Source of the DNA: Metabacillus indicus LMG 22858
GTDB lineage: Bacteria; Bacillota; Bacilli; Bacillales; Bacillaceae
DNA length: 64,000 nucleotides
Direction of reading: 5' to 3'
Assembly (NCBI RefSeq): GCF_000708755.2
Contig: NZ_JGVU02000001.1
Coordinates: forward strand, 62,001-126,000
The position numbers and the translations under genes were made by a program. Numbering within the stretch: the stretch's first letter is position 1; each line of letters opens with the position of its first letter. The notes below the pieces were generated by a model. That model ran no database searches. It was not told the origin of the DNA and saw only the letters and a list, made by a program, of their open reading frames with translations. This document shows, piece after piece, positions 36,125-45,293 of this stretch.

Positions 36125-36379
36125 ATGGATAATCACTTCTTTAAAAACCTTGAAAAGAAAACAGGTGTAAACATGAAGGAAGTTCTTGATCTTGCCAATT
36201 CCCTTCAAAACGCCAACTTCAAAGATGAAAATACGGTCCGCGGCGTCATCCGCCGTGTATCCCAAATTGCCAACAAGCCGGTTAATAAAGAGATGGAAGA
36301 CAAAATTGTAAACAGCATCGTAAACGGCAAAGAAAAACTTGATTTCGGCACAATCTCAAAAATGATCAATAAGAAATAA
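36125..36379 (+). CDS. spoVIF: stage VI sporulation protein F
   Basis: The 84-residue protein matches SpoVIF (YjcC): N-terminal NHFFKNLEKKTGVNMKEVL, a central VRGVIRRVSQIANKPV block and a LDFGTISKMINKK end. In B. subtilis it is needed for proper coat assembly and spore resistance and acts with GerE-dependent gene expression in the mother cell. A sigma-K promoter and AAAGGAGG ribosome site lie upstream, and a bidirectional terminator follows. Confidence 0.94.
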   Translation: MDNHFFKNLEKKTGVNMKEVLDLANSLQNANFKDENTVRGVIRRVSQIANKPVNKEMEDKIVNSIVNGKEKLDFGTISKMINKK

Positions 36380-36383
36380 CGAA

Positions 36384-36412
36384 AAGACCTCTCAGCCGAG
36401 AGGTCTTTTTGC
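36384..36412. terminator. bidirectional terminator between spoVIF and yjcD
   Basis: AAGACCTCTC/GAGAGGTCTT perfect stem with AGCC loop and T runs on both strands. Confidence 0.88.
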
Positions 36413-36416
36413 GTAT

Positions 36417-38717
36417 TTAGGGTGTAATCAGCCCTCTGATAAACCTTGAAGGTATCGCCCGGCGCCCTCTTCTGTACTGGGGAACCGATACGGAGAGTGA
36501 CGTCCTCGCTCTTGTCATTGCTACATACATAAGCCTGCGTTCTTCTTCAATCGGCTTTTCATCCCCTTTGCGGAAGGAATCAAGGGCGAAGTCATGAGGC
36601 AGTCCTCCGTCAACGGCACCCAAAATATAAACATGCTCATACTCAAGCCCCTTTGCACGGTGCACCGTCATAAGCTGCACCGCATGAGGATCCCGTTTTT
36701 GCCGCCACTCTTTTGACTTTGCGGTCATATGATCGGCATGTTCAAGAAGCTCAGCAATCGTTTCGAATTTGCCGGCAAGAACTCGGACATCCTTCAGGTC
36801 ATCAGAGCCTTTTTCAATGGCGTTGCCTTCATTTCCGCGTTTTTTCAGGAAATCTGAAAAACCCATTTCCTTTTCAATGACATCAATGGCAGCTGCCGGC
36901 CGCATCAGACGTAGCTTTTTAAACAGCGGAACGATTTTCTTGATTTTTGCTTTTTGAAACGGCTGCAGGGACTCGAGCTTGGCAAGGGCTTCTACAAATG
37001 TACAGTCATGTGTAATGGAAAATGCTTTAAGGTCATTTAACGCGCTTTGTTTAATAAACAGCGCACTCATGACGTGAACAATCGCAGCCGAATCATCGGG
37101 ATTCAGTCCAAGCCGTAAATAGGCAAGAAGTGATTTGACCATTCTTCTTTCATAAAAAGACAGTCCTTCCTGTTCAATCGTAAACGGGATGCTTGACTGC
37201 GCAAGGCGTTCAAAAATGGCCCGTCCCGACGTGTGAGTCCGGTAAAGAACGGTAAAATCGCCTGGCTTTGACCCTCTTTCAAGCTTTTCCTTCATATCAT
37301 TTACAACAAGCGTCGCCTCTTCTTCTTCATCAAATGGAAAGAAAAACAGGGGAGGTGTGTCATTTTGATATTGCGCGTTCATCGCTTTTTGATGCCGCTG
37401 CTTATTTTTGGAGATAACGGAATTCGCGCTTGCGACGATCTCATGGCTTGAACGGTAATTCTCAGCCAGTGTCACGATTTTCGCCCCCGGAAAATCATGC
37501 TTGAAATTAAGGATGAAGGAGGGATCGCTTCCTCTGAACGCATAAATCGACTGATCATCATCCCCGACGACACAAAGCTGATTTGTACGGGAAGAAAGCA
37601 TTTTTAAAAGCTCATATTGCACAGGATTAATATCTTGAAACTCATCGACGAGAAAATACTCAAACCTTGCCTGGTAAGCTTTAAGAAGCTCCGGATTTTC
37701 TGAAAGTAGCTCATAGCATTTGATAAGCATGTCATCAAAATCGAATTGTCCCTGGGCACTTTTCATTTCTTCGTAGTTTTTATAAAGAGTCAGCACCTGT
37801 TCTTCAAATTCGTCAGCAGGCTTGATTTCGCCTGCTGTCAGGTAGGTGTTTTTCCAGTAGCTGATCTGCTGGAGGGCCTGGTCATAAGGGAATTCCTTCT
37901 CATTGAGTCCCAGGTCTCTGCCGGCCGTTTTAATGTACTGCTCTTTCTGCCAGTCCCATTTAATCAGATGCTGTCCGTTCCATCTTTCTGGATCGCTGTG
38001 CATCAGGATTTTGTAAAAAATGCTGTGAAAGGTTCCGCAGACAAGTCTTCCGGCACCATGTACAGCATGTTCGCTCAGCCGGTGCTTCATTTCCTGCGCC
38101 GCTTTGGACGTGAATGTGACGAGCATGATTGAGCCAGGGTCAATGCCCTGCTTTTCCATCATGTATAAAGCCCGTGTTGTCAGAACTCTTGTTTTGCCGC
38201 TGCCTGCCCCCGCAAGGACGAGAAGCGGTCCATCTATTGTTGTTACAGCTTCAAGCTGAGTATCGTCCAGGCGTATTTCAAGGACGCTGTTTGCCGCTGA
38301 TTTTTCTTTGATTTGAAGCGGTCTGTCCATCTTTGCAAGCTGATAAGACTTCCAGCCGGTTTCTTTTTTATCACTGTTCTCTGAAATGGATCTTCCTGCA
38401 GGCAGCCTGAAGCCGTTCAATTCCTTATAAACCGCCTCTTTGGATGCTGCCGACTCCTGAACGGCCTGACTATACTGCTCACACTGTTCGTGAACGGAAT
38501 GATCCGCGTGAATAAAAGCGGGTTCCTGTTTAATGCTCATCTGCATTTTCAGCGGCTGGCCGCAGCATGCACAATGAAGTTTTCCGTGCAGGCTTGCTTC
38601 ATATATCTGCTGATAGCGTTCTCTTGCAAGGTACGGGAGCTGAATGTATTCATCTTTATATTTTCCGCAAATCAATGAAAGTCCCCCCGATTCATTTATG
38701 TAAACATCTATTCTCAT
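36417..38717 (-). CDS. yjcD: UvrD/Rep-family DNA helicase YjcD with N-terminal zinc-finger-like region
   Basis: The 766-residue superfamily 1 helicase has Walker A GAGSGKT at residues 170-176, motif II DEFQDINP, GDDDQSIYAFRG, VTLAENYRSS, and late motifs LMTVHRAKGLEYEHVYI and EERRLMYVAMTRA. Unlike PcrA, about 130 residues precede the helicase core and contain Cys49-x2-Cys52 plus a His70/His73/His76/Cys79 group, resembling a CoiA-type zinc finger. Length and place agree with B. subtilis YjcD. The ATG at 38717 has a weak ribosome site; a TTG at 38675 behind GGGGGG is an alternative start. Confidence 0.9.
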   Translation of the reverse strand: MRIDVYINESGGLSLICGKYKDEYIQLPYLARERYQQIYEASLHGKLHCACCGQPLKMQMSIKQEPAFIHADHSVHEQCEQYSQAVQESAASKEAVYKELNGFRLPAGRSISENSDKKETGWKSYQLAKMDRPLQIKEKSAANSVLEIRLDDTQLEAVTTIDGPLLVLAGAGSGKTRVLTTRALYMMEKQGIDPGSIMLVTFTSKAAQEMKHRLSEHAVHGAGRLVCGTFHSIFYKILMHSDPERWNGQHLIKWDWQKEQYIKTAGRDLGLNEKEFPYDQALQQISYWKNTYLTAGEIKPADEFEEQVLTLYKNYEEMKSAQGQFDFDDMLIKCYELLSENPELLKAYQARFEYFLVDEFQDINPVQYELLKMLSSRTNQLCVVGDDDQSIYAFRGSDPSFILNFKHDFPGAKIVTLAENYRSSHEIVASANSVISKNKQRHQKAMNAQYQNDTPPLFFFPFDEEEEATLVVNDMKEKLERGSKPGDFTVLYRTHTSGRAIFERLAQSSIPFTIEQEGLSFYERRMVKSLLAYLRLGLNPDDSAAIVHVMSALFIKQSALNDLKAFSITHDCTFVEALAKLESLQPFQKAKIKKIVPLFKKLRLMRPAAAIDVIEKEMGFSDFLKKRGNEGNAIEKGSDDLKDVRVLAGKFETIAELLEHADHMTAKSKEWRQKRDPHAVQLMTVHRAKGLEYEHVYILGAVDGGLPHDFALDSFRKGDEKPIEEERRLMYVAMTRARTSLSVSVPQYRRGRRAIPSRFIRGLITP

Positions 38718-38829
38718 TTTAAAGTCACAAACCTTATCTTATCAAAAGGAGAGAAAACAAAAAAGGGGCAGGATAATTCGTTTTAAAGGACGAATGTATG
38801 GGAATAGTCTCTTAAAAGGGGTGATGAAG

Positions 38830-39057
38830 ATGAGTTTTGCCGTACCGCCAGTGCCTGAACAGTATGTACAGTATGCAAACCGCATGGTGAAACATCAGCA
38901 GGATTATGCAAAAGTACCTGGTGCAGCACGCATCAGTCTTTCCCTGTACCCAAGAGAAGAGGTAAAAGAAAAAGCCCGGCCGGAGGAAAAACGGACGGAC
39001 CAAAAAGCTGTAAGCAAGGTGACCGGAAAGGGACTGCTTTTCAGCGAATCCATTTAA
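38830..39057 (+). CDS. uncharacterised 75-aa protein
   Basis: ATG 38830 follows AAAAGGGGTGATGAAG. The protein begins with a Pro-rich FAVPPVPEQYVQYANRMV segment, carries many charged residues in the middle and ends SKVTGKGLLFSESI. No family recognised; no membrane segment. It precedes the metallo-hydrolase by 15 bases and may be co-transcribed with it. Confidence 0.65.
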   Translation: MSFAVPPVPEQYVQYANRMVKHQQDYAKVPGAARISLSLYPREEVKEKARPEEKRTDQKAVSKVTGKGLLFSESI

Positions 39058-39072
39058 AGAGAAGGAAAGAAG

Positions 39073-39975
39073 TTGAACGCAATGAAATTCATACAGCTCA
39101 GCGAAACATGCTATTATTTTGAATCACCGGTAAATATCGGGTATATAAAAAGCGGGGAGAGCGGTATGCTGATCGATGCCGGCCTTGACCGGCAAGCTGC
39201 GAAAAAGGTAATCAGCCAGCTTGAAAAACATGAGCTGCCCCTGACTCATCTCTTTATTACACACGCCCACGCTGATCATTACGGGGGAGCTTCATACATA
39301 CAGGAACAATTGGCTGTTTATACGTTTGCATCAAAAGAGGAAGCTGCGATTCTGCGGAATCCCGTTTTGGAACCGCTTTATTTATTCCATGGTGCGCTGC
39401 CGCTCCCTGAACTGCGGAATAAATTTCTTGAAGGACCGCCTATTGCTGTTGATGAAGAGGTGACAGAAGGGACTTATTGGTTTGGGGAGCAGTCATTTGA
39501 ATGTATCGCTCTTCCTGGACACAGTCTCATGCAGATGGGAGTGCTTTCGGATGGCATTCTATACGCAGCAGATTCCTATTTCGGTGCAGAACAGCTCTTC
39601 AAACATAAAATTCCGTATATCATTGACGCGGAGGAAACGCTTCATTCTCTGAACAGGCTCCTGGAACTGAATGCTGCAGGTGCTGTTCCGGGGCATGGAG
39701 CCTTTGAGGCATCATTTAAAGACACGGTAAAAGTGAATGCTTCCTATCATTTGAAGGTACTTGATTCACTTGAAAAAAAATTGACCCCATCAGGAATACC
39801 ATTTGATGAGGTCATTCAAAGCATGTGCGAAGAATATGATGTGGCTGCTGAAAGACTGTCATCGTGGCTTTTATACCGCACGGCCATCACAGCGTATTTG
39901 ACGAAACTGATAAAAGAAGAGAAAGTAGAGTTTATAATCAGAGATGCGATGCTTTTTGTTCGAAGCAAAAATTAA
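39073..39975 (+). CDS. metallo-beta-lactamase-fold hydrolase
   Basis: The 300-residue protein has the MBL zinc-binding motif THAHADHYGG (His64, His66, Asp68, His69), then LPGHSLMQMGVL, a YAADSYFG aspartate motif and VPGHG near residue 214, so all metal ligands appear present. The C-terminal 80 residues form a helical substrate region as in glyoxalase-II-like or YtnP-like hydrolases. The substrate is unknown. A TTG at 39073 behind GAAGGAAAG is the likely start; ATG 39082 is the alternative. It ends four bases inside the convergent DUF421 gene. Confidence 0.85.
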   Translation: MNAMKFIQLSETCYYFESPVNIGYIKSGESGMLIDAGLDRQAAKKVISQLEKHELPLTHLFITHAHADHYGGASYIQEQLAVYTFASKEEAAILRNPVLEPLYLFHGALPLPELRNKFLEGPPIAVDEEVTEGTYWFGEQSFECIALPGHSLMQMGVLSDGILYAADSYFGAEQLFKHKIPYIIDAEETLHSLNRLLELNAAGAVPGHGAFEASFKDTVKVNASYHLKVLDSLEKKLTPSGIPFDEVIQSMCEEYDVAAERLSSWLLYRTAITAYLTKLIKEEKVEFIIRDAMLFVRSKN

Positions 39976-40691
39976 GAGGTCGGCTTGAATTTCTGGAGAA
40001 ACAGGCCGTCTCCTTCCAGCCATTCCGCATACAAAACTTCCCTGTAACCGGTAATACTGCGGGAGGCAAGTTCGTTTTTCAGCCATTCCTCTGAGAAGCC
40101 GGCCTCATGAACATTATCAAGCAGCACCTCACCGTCAATGATCATCGTAAAAGGCAGGACTGCGCTTTCTATAGGCAAATTGAAATCACTCTTTGTAGGA
40201 GATTCAAACTGCTGCTTTTTCAGAAGATTGATGGTTCCGTCCGTTTCAAGCACCGCATAAGCCACTTCTCTTATTGAAAACGCACCTTTTGCTCGAAGCA
40301 GGTGCTGCAGCTGATTGATATCAAGCTTGCTTTTCTTCAGGGCTTCACGGTTAATTTCACCCCTGTGAATAACAATGGTAGGCCTTCCTTCAAGAAACGC
40401 CCTCGTTTTTTTCCACTTTTGCGTGATGATCTCAAGCAGATAAATGAGCACCCCCCACACAGCAATGGCAAACAGAATTTTCAAGATGCCCGTGTCATCA
40501 TCAAATACCGCATTTCCCACAAGCTCTCCAAGCACTAAAGCGGAGATAAAATCAAACGTTGTAATTTGCGTGATCTGCGTCTTCCCAAGCATTCGGGTTA
40601 AAAAAAACAGGCCAATAAAACCAATAATCAAATCCATCCCAGTATGTACAAATTCCATTGGATTAAAATGCAAGAGATCCACTGACTTCAC
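39972..40691 (-). CDS. DUF421 (YetF-type) membrane protein
   Basis: The 239-residue protein has three N-terminal membrane segments including GKTQITQITTFDFISALVLGE, followed by two soluble YetF-type beta/alpha repeats (EGRPTIVIHRGEINREALKKS; LPFTMIIDGEVLLDN). B. subtilis has several paralogs (YetF, YdfR/S, YrbG), some sporulation-related and implicated in GerA-type germinant receptor function (YetF/YdfS). Convergent with the MBL gene. The upstream side faces the 52-bp repeat array. Confidence 0.85.
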   Translation of the reverse strand: MKSVDLLHFNPMEFVHTGMDLIIGFIGLFFLTRMLGKTQITQITTFDFISALVLGELVGNAVFDDDTGILKILFAIAVWGVLIYLLEIITQKWKKTRAFLEGRPTIVIHRGEINREALKKSKLDINQLQHLLRAKGAFSIREVAYAVLETDGTINLLKKQQFESPTKSDFNLPIESAVLPFTMIIDGEVLLDNVHEAGFSEEWLKNELASRSITGYREVLYAEWLEGDGLFLQKFKPTS

Positions 40692-40835
40692 CCGGTTTCA
40701 ATAGGAGATGCCATTAGCATGTGCATTTTGGGGGATTTTCATGATTTTGTTTTGGGCAGGAGTGGAGGATAGATGACCTTTCGGAGCATCGAGGGAAAAT
40801 AATAAAGTGGATAATGCCGAGTGGAAATTGCGCCC

Positions 40836-41158
40836 GGAGTTAGCAGCACAAAGTGAGTAGATCACAGACTCAAAAGTGTTCTAAGCCAGGGTTAGCAGCA
40901 GAAACTGAGTAGATCAAAGGCCCGAAAGTGTTCTAAACCAGAGTAAGCAGCACAAAGTGAGTAGAGCCCAGGTCCAAAAGTGTTCTAAGGCAGAGTAAGC
41001 AGCACAAACTGAGTAGAGCCCAGTCCCAAAAATGTTTTAAACCAAAGTTAGCAGCAGAAACTGAGTAAAGCACAGGCCCAAAAGTGTTCTAACCCGGAGT
41101 AAGCAGCACAAAGTGAGTAGACCACAGGCTCGAAAGTGTTCTAATCCGGAGTTAGCAG
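40836..41158. repeat. 52-bp tandem repeat array, six full copies plus an 11-base partial
   Basis: Copies start at 40836, 40888, 40940, 40992, 41044 and 41096; a seventh stops after GGAGTTAGCAG at 41158. Units are head to tail without spacers and differ at about 5-10 positions from one another. The invariant cores are AGCAGCA(C/G)AAA(G/C)TGAGTA and AA(A/G)TGTT(C/T)TAA. The unit length is not a multiple of three and each copy contains stop codons in all plus-strand frames, so it is not coding. The flank 40692-40835 holds nothing recognisable. Confidence 0.95.
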
Positions 41159-41198
41159 ATCACAAAGGACACCCGGTACCAGTAAATCCGCACAAAAA

Positions 41199-41227
41199 TA
41201 AAAAAGCAGCACACAGCTGCTTTTTTA
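41199..41227. terminator. bidirectional terminator after yjcF
   Basis: AAAAAAGCAGC and GCTGCTTTTTT pair around ACACA; it lies six bases beyond the yjcF stop and could also insulate the repeat array. Confidence 0.8.
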
Positions 41228-41232
41228 TCTGA

Positions 41233-41661
41233 TTACTTTATTTCCTTCATCATCGTCACGTGAGGAATTCCCGCATCCAGGAAGGTTTCCTTGGAGACTG
41301 TGCGGTAGCCGAGTCTTTCGTAAAACGCTTCTGCATGTGTCTGGGCGTTGAGTTTTAATGTCTGCATGTCCTTTGCAGCGGCAATTTCTTCGAGTTTTTC
41401 CATAATCAGTTTGCCGGCGCCTTTTGAACGGTATTCAGGGAGCACGCAAATACGCTCCATTTTGCCGACGCCGTTTAATATTCTGAAGCGGCCTGCTCCG
41501 ACGGGCTGATCACCGTCGTAAAGGACCACGTGGGAAGCTTCGCGTTCAAACTGGTCAATTTCTTCTTCTTCAGGCACTTGCTGTTCTTCTACAAATACTT
41601 TCGTCCGGACATCATAAGCATCCTGAAGCTCTTCATCCGATTTTACAATGCGTACGTTCAC
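41233..41661 (-). CDS. yjcF: GNAT-family acetyltransferase YjcF
   Basis: The 142-residue GNAT protein opens VRIVKSDEELQDAYDVRTKVF and has the acetyl-CoA motif CVLPEYRSKGAGKLIMEKLEE (about 89-109). It starts at GTG behind AAGGAAGG, adjoining the yjcG stop. B. subtilis YjcF holds the same place in the yjcF-yjcG-yjcH block; the substrate is unknown. It is the last gene of the unit. Confidence 0.9.
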   Translation of the reverse strand: MNVRIVKSDEELQDAYDVRTKVFVEEQQVPEEEEIDQFEREASHVVLYDGDQPVGAGRFRILNGVGKMERICVLPEYRSKGAGKLIMEKLEEIAAAKDMQTLKLNAQTHAEAFYERLGYRTVSKETFLDAGIPHVTMMKEIK

Positions 41662-42183
41662 TTAGAGGCCTTCCTTTCCAAGGAGAAATGTTTCAAAAAC
41701 CGTCCATGATCCATTTTCCAGCTGATAGAGAAGGTGGAAACGGTCCACGGTTTCTTCGTGCTGAAAATCAGTCATCTTCAGACTGCCAAGCACGTCCGAA
41801 TGTTCATCATCCGAAAGCTTCTGTCCGATTGTGATGTGAGGGACAAATGCATATTCCGGCTCAACATCAGAAAAATACTCATCATGAAGCGCATCATACA
41901 GGCTTAAAATCTGCTCTGTCGGTTCTACTTTTAAATAAATGACATTGTTTACTGGAGAAAAGGAACTGAACTTTCGGATTGACAGAGTTACGGGCTGATG
42001 GTTCTGCGCAATCTGGCGCAGTTCTCTTGAAATATCGCGGATTCGCTCGTCTGTTGCTTCAAATGGCTGCTTCAGCGTCAAATGCGGCGGAATCAGTGCG
42101 TAGTTCGGATCGTAGCGCTTTCTGTACGAATTGGCTGCATCCTGCAGTTTTTTTGATGGAAAAATGGCTATGCCGTATTTCAT
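41662..42183 (-). CDS. yjcG: 2H-phosphoesterase (2'-5' RNA ligase-like) YjcG
   Basis: The 173-residue protein has both H-x-T motifs of the 2H phosphoesterase superfamily: HLT at 34-36 and HIT at 116-118. B. subtilis YjcG is a structurally known member of similar length whose substrate remains open. The ATG at 42183 is preceded by GGGAGGGAAC; the frame continues 50 codons upstream into yjcH territory and is not used. Directly upstream of yjcF. Confidence 0.92.
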   Translation of the reverse strand: MKYGIAIFPSKKLQDAANSYRKRYDPNYALIPPHLTLKQPFEATDERIRDISRELRQIAQNHQPVTLSIRKFSSFSPVNNVIYLKVEPTEQILSLYDALHDEYFSDVEPEYAFVPHITIGQKLSDDEHSDVLGSLKMTDFQHEETVDRFHLLYQLENGSWTVFETFLLGKEGL

Positions 42184-42256
42184 TTTAGTTCCCTCCCATG
42201 TTACGAATATGTAAGTAAAGTATATCAAAATCAGCGGCCAAAGCCTATTAAAGCAG

Positions 42257-42979
42257 TTAAAACATGGACTGCAGTATCTTTTTAATGGCCGGCTGCCAGT
42301 AAGTCCATTTATGATCGCCGTCAAATTCTTCATACTGAACCGGAATGCCTCTGTCCGTCATTGCCTGATGCAGAGCTCTGTTCGGTTCAAGGAAATCCTG
42401 TACAGCGCCGTCTGTAGTCTTTACCTCTGTCTCGTTCAGACCAATTTGGTGATACACCGACAGCAGTTCAGGCGAGGAGCATTCCTTCACCATTTTGAGT
42501 ACCGAATCATCCGAGTATGGTGACTGCATGATGACTTTTCCGAATGTGTGCGGATAGGTCAAAGCCGTCATAAAAGATACTGTGCCTGCCAGAGAATCAC
42601 CGATCAGCGCACGTCCCGCACCCATTTGATAAGTCGGGAATTCCCGGTCTAAAAATGGCACGAGTTCATGCGCCAGAAAGCGGATATAGGCCGACTGGCG
42701 ACTGCCGTCAGGATGATATTTTTCCCTGCGGTCATGGACATCACGGTAGGGAATGCCGACTATGATGACATTTTCCATTTTACTGTCTGAAAGCAATTCC
42801 TCAGCCTGCCTTGAAATGCGCCCCAGCCTGAAATAATCCTGACCGTCCTGAGCGATCAGGAGGCTGTATTTATATAGAGGGGAATAATTTTTAGGCAAGT
42901 AAATGAGCAAGGTCATTTCTTCTTTTAACTCCTGCGAATAAAGCAGCGTCTCCTGTACAATACCTGATTTGACTGTCAT
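42257..42979 (-). CDS. yjcH: esterase-like alpha/beta hydrolase YjcH
   Basis: The 240-residue protein is an esterase-D/Fes-type alpha/beta hydrolase: [20 protein letters not shown], the nucleophile elbow GDSLAG with Ser129, and a C-terminal histidine in [12 protein letters not shown] 42979 follows GGGGG; the frame extends 11 codons further. Its position and length agree with B. subtilis YjcH. The substrate is unknown. Confidence 0.9.
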   Translation of the reverse strand: MTVKSGIVQETLLYSQELKEEMTLLIYLPKNYSPLYKYSLLIAQDGQDYFRLGRISRQAEELLSDSKMENVIIVGIPYRDVHDRREKYHPDGSRQSAYIRFLAHELVPFLDREFPTYQMGAGRALIGDSLAGTVSFMTALTYPHTFGKVIMQSPYSDDSVLKMVKECSSPELLSVYHQIGLNETEVKTTDGAVQDFLEPNRALHQAMTDRGIPVQYEEFDGDHKWTYWQPAIKKILQSMF

Positions 42980-43083
42980 GTGTGATACCCCCAAAAGATG
43001 ACGGACTAACATCCGAAAATAATGATTAAAACGCTTCCATCATTTTAACATGAACAGCGGGAAAATACCTGCATCTTGAGTCA

Positions 43084-44139
43084 TTAGCTTTCGGTTCGTC
43101 TCCTGATTTCACGGATGAATGACTCCGCTTCATCAGCATTAAGCAAAACGATTGTGACTTCTTTCTTAAATCCATACAGCAAATCCGCTGAAACAGGTTC
43201 TTTTAAACTGATTTTAACAGCGGGTTTCTCTTTCACCAGATCTTGAAGGCTTAAATCAAGAATCTGCCGCTCCTGTTCCTTCGGCCGTTTTTCAGGAAGA
43301 TCGTTCAGTCCTGCATCACGTATGTGCGCAAGCGGGATGCTGATTTTTTTTGAGATGCCAGCCTGCAGATGCAATGTGTCATCTGACAGGTGATAAGGGC
43401 AAAGCCTTATTGCCTGCATGTCTGCGAGGAGAAAAAGCACTCCATATAGATTTAGAATAAGCAATACCCACGAAAGGACGGGGCTAAACGAGTGGAGAAA
43501 AAAATGTATCGCAGCCGTTTCCAGCACGATGGCATGAATCAGCATAATCGAAGTAGCAACCGCACTTGTTTTATGGTGGGCGGAAAAGAACGTTCCGCTT
43601 CGAACGGGTGCTTTTTTCTTCCATGAAAGAAGCGCGTAATAGAACAGGGAAGCTTCTGTTAAAAGGACGTCCGTCAATTTGTTCCTGGAAATATGATTGC
43701 AGACAGCAGATTCCGCTTTCAGGTGAAAATAGGGAAGACCGGATGCTGACAGATAATCTCTTCTGATGAGAGGAATCTTTCTCAATACAAGGACAAGAAG
43801 AAACAGCTCTGCTGCGATAAAGATTGATTCAAAAGCCAGAACGGCTGCCGGGAGAAGGGGATGCGCGGCAAGCTGTTCTTCAGGCAGCATAAAATGGGCA
43901 AATAAAAAACCGGCTAAAACAACAGGTCCTATATAGGTGAGGGAATACCGTTTTCTTAAAATGAAAAAGTAAGTTAAAAGGGGAATGACAACTAGAAAAT
44001 CAAGAAGGGATCCAATCAGCGCACCATCAGGAACAGGCTGCATGATTGGAAGACGGTATAGAGCAGCATTTGAAGCCAGAATCAGGACCACAAAAAACAG
44101 ATACAATCCCCATTTAGGCTTAGTAAGAGTTTGGTTCAT
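43084..44139 (-). CDS. uncharacterised multipass membrane protein
   Basis: The 351-residue protein has three or four N-terminal membrane segments (residues 10-115), a soluble-looking middle with basic residues, two more segments (about 200-245) and a C-terminal beta-rich domain (residues 255-345; LHLQAGISKKISIPLAHI) resembling a bacterial PH-like fold. I do not recognise a specific family. AAGG lies before its ATG. The gene is monocistronic and divergent from the EamA transporter. Confidence 0.75.
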   Translation of the reverse strand: MNQTLTKPKWGLYLFFVVLILASNAALYRLPIMQPVPDGALIGSLLDFLVVIPLLTYFFILRKRYSLTYIGPVVLAGFLFAHFMLPEEQLAAHPLLPAAVLAFESIFIAAELFLLVLVLRKIPLIRRDYLSASGLPYFHLKAESAVCNHISRNKLTDVLLTEASLFYYALLSWKKKAPVRSGTFFSAHHKTSAVATSIMLIHAIVLETAAIHFFLHSFSPVLSWVLLILNLYGVLFLLADMQAIRLCPYHLSDDTLHLQAGISKKISIPLAHIRDAGLNDLPEKRPKEQERQILDLSLQDLVKEKPAVKISLKEPVSADLLYGFKKEVTIVLLNADEAESFIREIRRRTES

Positions 44140-44209
44140 ATCCTTCGCCGCCTTTCTGTATAGGATAAATATACCATATAATAGTGTAATAAATTGGAAG
44201 GGTATGTGA

Positions 44210-44293
44210 ATGAATAATGACAGATTTCAACGTGTCATAATTCCGGAGAGCAGCTCATATTTCTTAAAAGAAGACAAGCTCCGGGAGTGCTGA
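44210..44293 (+). CDS. possible 27-aa leader peptide ahead of the EamA transporter
   Basis: ATG 44210 follows GAAGGG at a good distance and TATAAT lies at 44177-44182. The frame runs 27 codons and its TGA (44291-44293) ends two bases before the transporter GTG, so ribosomes finishing here could restart downstream. The peptide reads MNNDRFQRVIIPES... without a recognised family. It could also be chance. Confidence 0.35.
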   Translation: MNNDRFQRVIIPESSSYFLKEDKLREC

Positions 44294-44295
44294 AG

Positions 44296-45186
44296 GTGAA
44301 AAAACCGTTCCAGTTTATTGCAAGTATTTATGCAGCCGTTTCGATTTCTTTTTGGGGCATTTCTTTTGTGTCTACAAAAGCTGTTCTCAGCCAGCTTGAC
44401 CCGTTCACGCTCCTTGTTGTCCGCTTTGGAATTGCTGCGGTCTTTTTGCTTTTTCTGCTTCTGCTTCTAAGACATCCGCTCAAGATGAGCCTCTCGCAAA
44501 TGCCCGCCGTTTTCATTCTTGCCGTACTCGGGATTTTCGTCCATCAGATCATACAGGCCTCAGCCCTGCAATCGATCGGGGCTTCCGAAGCAGGCTGGAT
44601 CATTTCTTTTTCGCCGATTTTTACAGCTGTTCTTGCTGCCTTCTTTTTAAAAGAACGGTTTACGCTGTTTAAAGCGGCCGGCATGACGATTGCCATTCTC
44701 GGGGTGCTTCTGATTACGTCTTACAGGCAGGGCGGATCCATTGTGTTTCACGTGAACTTCGGTTATATCCTGATGATTTTAAGCACGTTAAACTGGGCGG
44801 TTTATTCGATTTTGATTAAAAAACTGGCGATACCGTATTCGGCTTTGACGGTCACCTTTTACACAAGCTTTTTCGGCTTTCTAATGACGCTCCCATTTTT
44901 CATCAGGGGAGAAGGCTGGAGGCAGCTGTCCGTTCTGACAGGCGAAAACTGGACACATCTTATGTTTCTCGGGATTTTTGTATCAGCCGTAGCCTATTGG
45001 TTCTGGGGGAAGGCGCTGGAAGTCATGGAGGCAACGAAAGTATCCTCCTTCCTTTACTTTGAGCCGCTTGCAACCGTCATTGCCGCCGTGCTCCTGCTGA
45101 ATGAGCCTGTCCTGCTGGCGAGCGGCGCCGGGGGCATGCTGATCATTGTAGGTGTGATGCTTGTGAATTTTAAGAGAAAAGGTTAA
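44296..45186 (+). CDS. EamA/DMT-family transporter
   Basis: The 296-residue protein has ten predicted membrane segments arranged as two EamA repeats; the first repeat starts SISFWGISFVSTKAVL and the second YILMILSTLNWAVYSI. The family exports or imports small metabolites; substrate unknown. GTG 44296 is preceded by GGGAG at eight bases; an in-frame GTG three codons earlier is less well placed. Confidence 0.9.
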   Translation: MKKPFQFIASIYAAVSISFWGISFVSTKAVLSQLDPFTLLVVRFGIAAVFLLFLLLLLRHPLKMSLSQMPAVFILAVLGIFVHQIIQASALQSIGASEAGWIISFSPIFTAVLAAFFLKERFTLFKAAGMTIAILGVLLITSYRQGGSIVFHVNFGYILMILSTLNWAVYSILIKKLAIPYSALTVTFYTSFFGFLMTLPFFIRGEGWRQLSVLTGENWTHLMFLGIFVSAVAYWFWGKALEVMEATKVSSFLYFEPLATVIAAVLLLNEPVLLASGAGGMLIIVGVMLVNFKRKG

Positions 45187-45258
45187 AGGAGTTTGTCATT
45201 TTTTGAAGAATGTATGTTAACAGGGAAAGCCTTTTTTCACCAAATTATGCAAAATAAA

Positions 45259-45287
45259 TTGACAATCTTGTAAACTCTTACTATTAT
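45259..45287 (+). promoter_or_regulatory. strong sigma-A promoter upstream of the sulfonate operon
   Basis: TTGACA (45259-45264), exactly 17 bases, TATTAT (45282-45287). Start expected near 45294. Confidence 0.8.
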
Positions 45288-45293
45288 AAAAAT

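Noticed and set aside
40836-41158. CRISPR array
   Set aside because: Units are contiguous with no unique spacers, the unit is 52 bp, the copies are degenerate and no cas genes are nearby.
42184-42333. 50-residue N-terminal extension of YjcG
   Set aside because: The known 2H fold starts at MKYGIAIFP and the strong ribosome site is right before it.
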